Below, piece by piece: positions 1 through 4,944 of a stretch of DNA of 6,305 bases (position 1 is the first letter of the stretch; the number at the start of each line of letters is the position of its first letter). The translations under genes and the position numbers were made by a program. This DNA comes from Nitrospiria bacterium. GTDB lineage: Bacteria; Nitrospirota; Nitrospiria; Nitrospirales; UBA8639. Under the pieces are notes generated by a model, which was not told the DNA's origin, did not search any database, and saw nothing but the letters and a program-made list of their open reading frames with translations. Location of the stretch: positions 1 to 6,305 of the forward strand of contig JAUIKP010000201.1 of NCBI GenBank assembly GCA_030430725.1. Direction: 5' to 3'.

Positions 1-289
1 GCATACGATCATACTGGTCAGCCTGGTGACGGGGTAGGTTTCCGGCAACAAGTCTATGTCGGGTTGAGATTGGAAGCTGGGGCAAACTAGTCGACGCTAG
101 AATTTCTTCCAGTTCATTAGGGACCTTAAGCTTTCCCGATGCCCGCTTTATGGAAATGACCCATTCGGTGACGGCACTCACAAATATCGCGTTTTCTCCA
201 TTTTTGATCGCCCCAACAGCTTTGGTTGCGAGTGATTAATGATCACTCAGCCACCAGAGCAAGACATGGGTATCCAATAAGAATTTCAC
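1..289 (-). pseudogene. PIN-domain (VapC-like) toxin, broken by an in-frame stop and cut by the window edge
   Basis: Reading from a GTG at 289-287 gives a PIN-domain RNase toxin: VKFLLDTHVLLWWL at residues 1-14, SAVTEWVISIKRASGKL at 38-54, and a final HQADQYDRM at 88-96 that runs off the left edge. The family cleaves RNA with a Mg-binding cluster of acidic residues. Codon 18 is TAA (238-236), directly after SDH, while the same frame stays open and family-like on both sides, so this is a nonsense mutation, not a misplaced end. The acidic residue expected after the Trp of the W-E-I-x-I-K motif is Val44 (GTC). D6, D91 and D94 are present. The GTG overlaps the antitoxin TGA in a GTGA, the usual coupled arrangement. 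Only a 17-residue peptide should be made, and restarting after the stop would lose D6. A sequencing error could explain the stop but less easily the Val44 change as well. Confidence 0.85.
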
Positions 290-525
290 CCAGCCTCGCC
301 CCGGAAGACCCGAGAGAGATCTTCGGGAAGTTCGTCAAAATCCTTGGCGATTTTGACTTTGCCCTTCCAGAACCCTGGCTTTCTCGCCTGTTGGCTCACG
401 TGGTAGGGAATGAGTTTGGCTATTGGTCCTCCATCGCGGGCAATGATCACTTCTTCACCAGAGGTAGCTAAAGTAATCAGTTGAAAAAGGCATTTCTTGG
501 CCTCAGAGATATTGACGATTTTCAT
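286..525 (-). CDS. Type II antitoxin, Phd/YefM family
   Basis: A 79-residue protein, full length for the family. The N-terminal DNA-binding half (MKIVNISEAKKCLFQLI, then GEEVIIARDGGPIAKLIP at about 23-40) is the standard Phd/YefM fold that binds the operon's own promoter. The C-terminal part (RKPGFWKGKVKIAKDFDELP, about 48-67) is the toxin-wrapping tail typical of partners of PIN-domain toxins. A clear Shine-Dalgarno GGAGG (532-536) stands six bases before the ATG. The stop overlaps the toxin GTG by four bases. A short palindrome, TGCA-T-TGCA at 566-574, lies 41-49 nt upstream of the start and could be part of an autoregulatory operator, but this is weak. The reading frame is intact although the toxin is not, so it may persist as an orphan antitoxin or repressor. 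Confidence 0.9.
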   Translation of the reverse strand: MKIVNISEAKKCLFQLITLATSGEEVIIARDGGPIAKLIPYHVSQQARKPGFWKGKVKIAKDFDELPEDLSRVFRGEAG

Positions 526-589
526 AAAAAACCTCCAACCCTTGGCCTAGCCTAATCCACCAATGTGCATTGCATACGCCCCGACTCGA

Positions 590-1837
590 TTAGTCATCAC
601 GTAACATATGGATGAAGAGGCCGTCACGGAGTTTGGGTTCAAACCATGTGCTTTTGGGAGGCATAACACGATCCGCATCTGCCACTGCCATCAGTTCCTC
701 TACCGTTGTCGGATACAACCAGAAGGCGACAGCCCAGTCCCCACTGTCCACCAACGTTGCAAGTTGTTGGGTTCCGCGAATTCCACCCACAAAATCTATG
801 CGTGGATCTGACCGTTGGTCTTTTATGCCTAAAAGAGGATCCAAGACCCGTTCCGTCAGTTCTGAAACGGCAAGCGCCCGCACGGGGTCCGGCTGGCTGT
901 TCAACGACGGATCCTTTTTGGGTTTCGCGCGATGCCACTGTCCTTCCAGGTACATATCGAAACCGGCGGAAGGTGGTTTGCCCGGCTGCGCGGTCACCTG
1001 CAAATCAAAGTGCGAACTCAATTTATCTAGCAGTTCTTGTGGGGTGAGCCCATTTAAATCCCGAACAACCCGATTGTAGGGAAGGATTTGTAATTGGTCA
1101 TGTGGAAAGATGACTGCCAAAAAGCCTTCTTCATGCTTTCCAGCAAACGGTGCGCCGGCTTGGCCGCGTGAGGCACAAACCCGACTCGCCGCAGCCGACC
1201 GATGATGCCCATCAGCGATATATAAGGCCGGGAGATCTTGAAAGTTCTGCATGACTTCCTGAATGGCTAAGGGATCTCGCACGCTCCAGACGGTGTGCTC
1301 GACCTTATCATGAGCGACAAAATGTACATCCGGCTTCGTACTTGTTACCTCTTTTAACCACTGATCAATTTTGGCCGTCTGACGAAAAAAGAGCAAAACC
1401 GGGCCCGATTGCGATTCATGGGTTTCAATAATCCGCACCCGGTCAGCTTCCTTGACCGGCCGGGTATATTCATGTTTTTTGATGATGCCCCGGTCGTATT
1501 CGTCGACGGATGCCAGTGCCACAATGCCGGTCTGCTCATGCTGACCCCATTTTTGTCGGTAGACACCGAAAAGTGGTTGAGGCTCTTGGGCCAAAACCCC
1601 GTCCTTGATGAGCTTCCGGAGATTATCGGCCCCTCGCTGATAGACCTCGGTAGAATATGGATCAACGCCATCACCAAGCTCAAGTTCTGCCCGACCAATG
1701 CGAAGGAAGCAATAGGGATTTCCATCCGCTAAATCACGCGCCTCTTGCAAAGAGACCACATCATAGGGAGGGGCGGCCACTTGGCTGGCTAATTCAGATT
1801 TGGGCCTCACAGCTCGGAAGGGCGCAATTGTCGCCAT
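590..1837 (-). CDS. DUF1015 family protein
   Basis: A 415-residue protein, near the usual length of DUF1015 (COG4198). Family motifs are visible in order: APPYDVV at 22-28, NPYCFLRI at 40-47, KKHEYTRP at 120-127, ETHESQ at 138-143, ADGHHR at 208-213, PYNRVVRDLNG at 253-263, DFVGG at 348-352, and the strongly conserved end MPPKSTWFEPKLRDGLF at 392-408. There is no signal peptide or membrane segment, so it is cytosolic. The start at 1837 is chosen because AAAGGAG (1847-1853) lies nine bases upstream and the protein then begins MATIAPFRAV as family members do. A longer frame back to 2038 has no family similarity. The role is not settled: I recall a Thermotoga member reported as an ATP-dependent free L-serine kinase, but transferring that function here is inference. 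It follows ccdA by 182 nt and may have its own promoter. Confidence 0.92.
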   Translation of the reverse strand: MATIAPFRAVRPKSELASQVAAPPYDVVSLQEARDLADGNPYCFLRIGRAELELGDGVDPYSTEVYQRGADNLRKLIKDGVLAQEPQPLFGVYRQKWGQHEQTGIVALASVDEYDRGIIKKHEYTRPVKEADRVRIIETHESQSGPVLLFFRQTAKIDQWLKEVTSTKPDVHFVAHDKVEHTVWSVRDPLAIQEVMQNFQDLPALYIADGHHRSAAASRVCASRGQAGAPFAGKHEEGFLAVIFPHDQLQILPYNRVVRDLNGLTPQELLDKLSSHFDLQVTAQPGKPPSAGFDMYLEGQWHRAKPKKDPSLNSQPDPVRALAVSELTERVLDPLLGIKDQRSDPRIDFVGGIRGTQQLATLVDSGDWAVAFWLYPTTVEELMAVADADRVMPPKSTWFEPKLRDGLFIHMLRDD

Positions 1838-1864
1838 AGGGTCATTCTCCTTTTTAAATGGATC

Positions 1865-1879
1865 TTCAAAACTTTTGAA
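1865..1879. promoter_or_regulatory. AT-rich perfect palindrome before the DUF1015 gene
   Basis: TTCAAAA-C-TTTTGAA is a perfect inverted repeat with 7-base arms and a one-base centre. It ends 28 nt upstream of the DUF1015 ATG, just before the ribosome-binding site. The short centre suits a dimeric repressor site better than an RNA hairpin. It is not followed by a T-run, so it is not a terminator. The binding protein is unknown, and an AT-rich palindrome of this size can arise by chance. Confidence 0.3.
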
Positions 1880-2019
1880 ATACAGCACTACTCTGGTCCG
1901 CAAAGCGGGACCTCGCCTATATCTTTCCCAAGGGTAAACGATACCGTGATGGAGGAGCAACGGGGTACGCACATGAGCAGGAGAGATATAGATAGCCAGA
2001 GACAACAGTCGAAGAGAAA

Positions 2020-2775
2020 CTATTGACCGATATACCATCCAATACCCGAGCGTTCCAAGTAGCTCGTCAAAAGAAAGAATGAATTGGTGTAGAGGAGACC
2101 GCCGACTGACATCAGTAGCAATCCACTCATGATGGAGAGCAGTTTAAGAAATTTTGGGATCCGCCGGAAGCGGGTGAAAAATCGATCCAGCCATACAGCC
2201 GTGACAAGCAGTGGAAGCCACATCCCAATTGAATAAAACACGAGGAGGGCCAGTCCATCAGCAACGGTATCCGTGGTACCGACAGACAAGAAGATAAACG
2301 TGAGTATCGGACCCACGCAGGGGGTCCAACCCACGGCAAAGGTGGCTCCGACGAAAAACGAACCCAGAGAGCCTACCGGATGACCCTGAAAATTGAACCG
2401 TCTTTCCTGAGACAAAAATCCAAAGTTGAACAGCCCCAATACATACAAACCAAACAGGACAATCAGCCCTCCCCCGAACTTTCGCAGATAGTCCTGATTG
2501 GTGAACAGCCATTGGCCGGACAAATTGTCTGAAAGGCCAAACGCGATGAAAACGACGGAAAAGCCTCCGACGTACCAAAACGAATTGAACAAAATCGTTT
2601 TGCGAATCTGATTCCGTCCCGAGTTACCCCGAAGTTGGTCAATGGAGAGTCCCGTGATATAGGAGACGTAAGACGGCACCAGAGGAAGCACACAAGGTGA
2701 ACCGACTGACAAGAGCCCGGCTCCAAACGCCGCCGACAAGGTCGCCTGAGCAATATGTGTGTCCGACTCCACCAT
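2020..2775 (-). CDS. ccdA: CcdA-type cytochrome c biogenesis / thiol-disulfide membrane transporter
   Basis: A 251-residue integral membrane protein of the short CcdA type, the isolated transmembrane domain of DsbD. It passes reducing equivalents from cytosolic thioredoxin across the membrane to periplasmic thiol proteins. The two redox cysteines sit in the expected motifs: Cys28 in SPCVLPLVPSYVSYITG and Cys153 in GWTPCVGPI. About six hydrophobic segments can be seen (roughly 11-42, 65-85, 100-120, 137-165, 174-196, 210-232). The ATG at 2775 has an AGGGA (2786-2790) ten bases upstream, a moderate site. It starts 43 nt after the tlpA-like gene and surely shares its transcript. That neighbour is the likely electron acceptor. 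The pair suggests cytochrome c maturation or general periplasmic thiol reduction; no cytochrome c or haem lyase gene is in the window to decide between them. Confidence 0.92.
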   Translation of the reverse strand: MVESDTHIAQATLSAAFGAGLLSVGSPCVLPLVPSYVSYITGLSIDQLRGNSGRNQIRKTILFNSFWYVGGFSVVFIAFGLSDNLSGQWLFTNQDYLRKFGGGLIVLFGLYVLGLFNFGFLSQERRFNFQGHPVGSLGSFFVGATFAVGWTPCVGPILTFIFLSVGTTDTVADGLALLVFYSIGMWLPLLVTAVWLDRFFTRFRRIPKFLKLLSIMSGLLLMSVGGLLYTNSFFLLTSYLERSGIGWYIGQ

Positions 2776-2810
2776 GACTGTTTTATCCCTGAGAGATCGA
2801 TTCGTCCCCG

Positions 2811-2830
2811 TTGAACATTTATGGGTTCAA
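2811..2830 (-). other. Hairpin over the tlpA-like stop codon
   Basis: TTGAAC and GTTCAA (6-bp arms, 8-base loop) form an inverted repeat whose loop holds the TAA of the tlpA-like gene. There is no T-run after it on the minus strand, so it is not an intrinsic terminator. It could slow ribosomes or mark an mRNA processing point between the tlpA-like gene and ccdA, but the stem is short and it may be chance. Confidence 0.25.
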
Positions 2831-3412
2831 ACTCTTGAGGAATTTCTGATATTGAGGATTCTGATTGATCCCTGCACCACGGTGGGCAAGGATCATTTCC
2901 CCCTGGGCGTCCATCACCACGAATGTCGGAGTGGCATTGACGCCGAAAGCCTGCGCCACCGCATTATCCTGATCATAGGCGGTGGGAAAGATAAAGGTGT
3001 CCGGGTTGGCTGTGACATACTCCTCCACATGGGCCAGACTGTCCGAGAAGGCCACAGTCAAAACCTGGAGTTGGTCCGGTTTGTTTGCCTGATAAAATTC
3101 CGAAAGAATCGGCAATTCCATTTGGCAATACCGACACCATGGCGCCCAAAAGACGAGAAGGGTCGGCCGCCCCTGTAAAGAATTTTTGCTGTACGTATGG
3201 CCGTCAAATGCCCGGAGCTGAAATTCCGGAGCCGGGACGGATGAAGCCGCAGGAACCGGCAAGGCTCCCAAAAGCAGACTCAGGCCGACCACCATGAGCC
3301 CGGCAACGGCGATTTTGATTGCCGGGAACCGTCGTCCCCGGTGGAAGCCTGGGAGGCTCCCACCGAATGGACCTCTTGTTTGGCTTGTCCATTTATAAAA
3401 CTTATTCCGCAT
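2819..3412 (-). CDS. TlpA/ResA-like membrane-anchored thioredoxin
   Basis: A 197-residue protein. Residues 1-30 are basic and cytosolic, 31-55 form one hydrophobic anchor ending LPVPAASS, and 57-197 form a thioredoxin fold facing the periplasm. The active site is FWAPWCRYC with Cys93 and Cys96, and the cis-proline motif is NATPTF with Pro162. The central part, GVNATPTFVVMDAQGEMI, is typical of the TlpA/ResA/redoxin group, which reduces disulfides in apocytochrome c or other periplasmic targets. The start at 3412 is fixed by TAAGGAG (3418-3424), five bases upstream. The TAA of the preceding dsrE-like gene forms the first part of this Shine-Dalgarno, so the two genes are translationally coupled. 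CcdA follows and is the probable electron donor. The basic N-terminal extension before the anchor is rather long. The exact substrate cannot be told from sequence. Confidence 0.9.
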   Translation of the reverse strand: MRNKFYKWTSQTRGPFGGSLPGFHRGRRFPAIKIAVAGLMVVGLSLLLGALPVPAASSVPAPEFQLRAFDGHTYSKNSLQGRPTLLVFWAPWCRYCQMELPILSEFYQANKPDQLQVLTVAFSDSLAHVEEYVTANPDTFIFPTAYDQDNAVAQAFGVNATPTFVVMDAQGEMILAHRGAGINQNPQYQKFLKSLNP

Positions 3413-3417
3413 ATTGG

Positions 3418-3424
3418 CTCCTTA
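3418..3424 (-). promoter_or_regulatory. Shine-Dalgarno merged with the upstream stop codon
   Basis: TAAGGAG read on the minus strand is both the TAA stop of the dsrE-like gene and the ribosome-binding site of the tlpA-like gene, with five bases before ATG 3412. It sets the tlpA start and indicates that terminating ribosomes can restart there. Confidence 0.8.
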
Positions 3425-3898
3425 CGGTTTGATATACACATACCCTGCGCGTTGAAGGTCGGCAATTCGTTTCACGGCAACAGGATGTTCGGTTGGTGTG
3501 AACCCGGCCAGCAATTTCTCCAGGGGTGTCCCATAGAGTTTCATCGAGACCTGACACATTTCGGCGTTGATTCCTTTGTCAATTACCGCCTTCAATTTAT
3601 CTTTCAACTCCTGATCGACCGTATCGCTTTCAAACAACTTCAGGGCCGGCCCATGCACAACCAAAACCAGGTCGATCTTGTCAGGCCCGCCTTCAGCCTC
3701 AATGTGTTTATTGATCAATGCCAACGCATACTTGGCGAGAGCCGGGTCATTACTATTTAAGTGATACAACACCTTCGCTTTGTCCTGGCCCGATGTCTTA
3801 TCTGCCAGAACCAAACCGGGACTCAGAAAAATTCCATACACGCAAGCAAACACCAACGCTGAGAGAACCAGGAATGGCTTTGGAATGAAATTCAGCAT
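3422..3898 (-). CDS. Exported DsrE-like sulfur-relay family protein
   Basis: A 158-residue protein. Residues 1-32 look like a signal peptide (KPF, then a hydrophobic run to LSPGLVLA, cleavage likely before DKTSG). The mature part has the DsrE/DUF1791 layout: KVLYHLNSNDPALAKYAL at 42-59, IDLVLVVHGPALKLF at 75-89, a helix at 95-108, and GINAEMCQVSMK at 109-120. Cys115 is the only cysteine in the mature protein and lies where this family carries its conserved cysteine. DsrE-fold proteins bind or relay sulfane sulfur; an exported form implies a periplasmic role. The ATG at 3898 is chosen because AAGGAGG lies five bases upstream and the protein then starts with a good signal sequence. A frame extending to 4021 adds 41 residues without such support. 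It is first of three genes with the tlpA-like gene and ccdA. I cannot name a specific substrate. Confidence 0.82.
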   Translation of the reverse strand: MLNFIPKPFLVLSALVFACVYGIFLSPGLVLADKTSGQDKAKVLYHLNSNDPALAKYALALINKHIEAEGGPDKIDLVLVVHGPALKLFESDTVDQELKDKLKAVIDKGINAEMCQVSMKLYGTPLEKLLAGFTPTEHPVAVKRIADLQRAGYVYIKP

Positions 3899-3903
3899 GA
3901 CGG

Positions 3904-3910
3904 CCTCCTT
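3904..3910 (-). promoter_or_regulatory. Strong ribosome-binding site that fixes the dsrE-like start
   Basis: AAGGAGG on the minus strand, five bases before ATG 3898. It is close to the full anti-Shine-Dalgarno match and decides against the longer open frame reaching 4021. Confidence 0.85.
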
Positions 3911-4041
3911 AGATTGAACAGTGGATGAAACCAGGCTCCTGATCGGAGTCTTCATCGTCTGAGGGTATTGTGTATCAAATTGAGACCGGGACGGTAGGTG
4001 AGAACACCTGGATTCTGGCAACTATTCTTCCCGTATGCGAA

Positions 4042-4065
4042 TAGGGGTAAATGCCCCTAATGGGG
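4042..4065. promoter_or_regulatory. Clustered G4/C4 inverted repeats, candidate regulator-binding site
   Basis: Three alternating runs stand close together: TAGGGG (4042-4047), CCCCTA (4054-4059) and GGGG (4062-4065). The first two make a perfect 6-base inverted repeat with a 6-base centre, TAGGGG-TAAATG-CCCCTA. CCCC-TAAT-GGGG (4054-4065) makes a second. On the minus strand TACCCCT (4049-4043) fits the TACYYMT heptamer bound by NarL-type regulators, but the partner halves do not follow the classical 7-2-7 spacing. It lies 144-167 nt upstream of the dsrE-like start. Binding by the neighbouring response regulator is a guess from position. Confidence 0.35.
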
Positions 4066-4209
4066 AGTGTTGAAAAATGCCGCCAGCGGCGTTTTCGCCG
4101 CCTGGCCGTGCTCACGTACTCCTTCGTACGCTCCGCCCGCCCAATCGGCTGCAGCCTTCCCTTCGAGAAGCCTCAGGACAGGACTGGACGAGCCTTTTTG
4201 AACACTCCC
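4063..4209. repeat. 147-bp palindromic element with inverted ends (MITE/REPIN-like)
   Basis: The ends are inverted copies: GGGAGTGTTGAAAAA (4063-4077) and TTTTTGAACACTCCC (4195-4209) match in 14 of 15 positions. Inside are a GC-rich hairpin (4082-4106), the hairpin CGTAC-TCCTTC-GTACG (4115-4130) and the palindrome GGCTGCAGCC (4147-4156). There is no coding capacity. No target-site duplication is evident in the bases just outside. The base composition and structure differ sharply from the AT-richer leader around it. I recall dispersed repeats with similar ends and similar CGTACG-rich cores in Nitrospira genomes, but copy number cannot be seen from one window. It could be a non-autonomous mobile element or a REP-type sequence moved by a transposase elsewhere. 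Confidence 0.7.
4073..4106 (-). terminator. Terminator-like hairpin inside the palindromic element
   Basis: On the minus strand a 10-bp GC-rich stem (GCCAG + CGGCG type arms, 4082-4091 with 4096-4106, one bulged base, AAAA loop) is followed after four bases by five Ts (4077-4073). This has the form of an intrinsic terminator for transcription leaving the response regulator gene about 180 nt upstream. The T-tract is short and offset, so the efficiency is doubtful. Confidence 0.4.
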
Positions 4210-4281
4210 TCAATTTTCCCGGTGTGAGTTTCAGTCATTCATATGCTGATGAACATGCAAAACATGTGAAGTATCCAACAG

Positions 4282-4291
4282 CCCCTAGGGG
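4282..4291. promoter_or_regulatory. CCCCTAGGGG palindrome over the response regulator stop
   Basis: A perfect 10-base palindrome whose central CTA is the complement of the regulator gene's TAG stop. The half-site CCCCTA/TAGGGG is the same as in the repeats at 4042-4065, so the two may be related sites, or this one may be chance from the stop codon context. No T-run follows. Confidence 0.2.
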
Positions 4292-4944
4292 GTGAATCTG
4301 CGGACAAACTCTGCCGCAGCTTGAGAGCGGCGGGTCACCTGCAGTTTCTGGAAAATATTTTCGATATAATGCCCAACAGTTTTATCGCTCAGGTCGAGTG
4401 CGACGGCAATTTCCTTATTGGTTTGACCTTCGGCCACCAGTGTCAACACCTTCAATTCCTGAGGGGCCAACGGTTCTTTTTTGTCATCTCCGGAAGAATT
4501 GGAGAGATGCTGCATTTTGGTGAGGACCCGTTGTGTGATCGCAGGATCGAGAATAGACTGACCGGCAGCTACCGTTTTTACCGCTCGGACTAGCTCTTCC
4601 CCGGTGATTTCTTTCAACAGAAAGCCTTTGGCTCCTGCCATGATGGTCGCCATGACCGCCTCGTCGTCGGCAAAGGACGTCAAAAACAACACCCGGATCT
4701 CAGGAGATGCATTCCGAATCTCACGGCAGGCCTCAATACCGCTCCCGTCCGGAAGACGGACATCCATGAGCACCACATCGGGCTGAAGACGGTCGGCTTC
4801 GGACACCGCCGCAGCCCTGGTCCCCGCTTCACCCACAACCTGAATGTTTGCGTTTTCAGTAAAAAGCGTTTTTAGGCCCAGGCGAAGCACCTCATGATCA
4901 TCGACCAGTAAGAGACGGATAGGGTTTGTGTTACGCCTGGGCAT
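4285..4944 (-). CDS. NarL/FixJ-family response regulator
   Basis: A 219-residue, two-domain transcription regulator. The receiver domain (about 10-125) has the acidic pair D15-D16 in LLLVDDHEV, the phosphoacceptor D61 in VVLMDVRLPDGSG, T89 in LFLTS and K111 in GFLLKEI. A linker (about 140-157) leads to a LuxR-type helix-turn-helix (158-215): LAPQELKVLTLVAEGQTNKEIA, then LSDKTV and IFQKLQVTRRSQAA. The pattern resembles DevR/DosR and NarL groups. The ATG at 4944 has AAGGGAG (4947-4953) just upstream. A longer frame to 5019 lies inside the kinase gene and has no support. It overlaps the kinase end by 14 nt, so the two are co-translated partners. Targets are unknown; the redox cluster downstream is one candidate. 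Confidence 0.93.
   Translation of the reverse strand: MPRRNTNPIRLLLVDDHEVLRLGLKTLFTENANIQVVGEAGTRAAAVSEADRLQPDVVLMDVRLPDGSGIEACREIRNASPEIRVLFLTSFADDEAVMATIMAGAKGFLLKEITGEELVRAVKTVAAGQSILDPAITQRVLTKMQHLSNSSGDDKKEPLAPQELKVLTLVAEGQTNKEIAVALDLSDKTVGHYIENIFQKLQVTRRSQAAAEFVRRFTP

Larger units (their letters stand above)
3899..4284. other. Non-coding stretch between the regulator and the redox cluster
   Basis: No gene fits in these 386 bases; the open frames here lack ribosome sites and cross the repeat element. From left to right it holds: the dsrE-like leader (3899-4041), with a small hairpin AGGTG-AGAA-CACCT at 3996-4009; a cluster of G4/C4 inverted repeats at 4042-4065; the palindromic element at 4063-4209; and 75 bases after the response regulator that contain ACATG-CAAAA-CATGT at 4253-4267. 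The cluster promoter should lie in 3911-4062 on the minus strand, but I found no convincing -35/-10 pair. Confidence 0.7.

Noticed and set aside
612..1079. Plus-strand open frames opposite DUF1015 (also 3341-3760 and 5165-5479 opposite other genes)
   Set aside because: They are antisense shadows of well-supported genes and show no recognisable domains.
1895..1912. Hairpin GGTCC...GGACC after ccdA as a terminator
   Set aside because: The stem has a bulge and no T-run follows on the minus strand.
1838..2038. N-terminal extension of the DUF1015 frame up to 2038
   Set aside because: The 67 extra residues show no family similarity, overlap the ccdA end, and the ATG at 1837 has a good ribosome site and the expected family N-terminus.
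3899..4021. Longer start for the dsrE-like gene at 4021
   Set aside because: No ribosome site was seen, the added residues are not signal-like, and the ATG at 3898 has a near-perfect AAGGAGG and begins a signal peptide.
4077..4295. Plus-strand open frame of 72 codons across the repeat
   Set aside because: It consists mainly of the palindromic element, has no ribosome site, and no protein-like composition.
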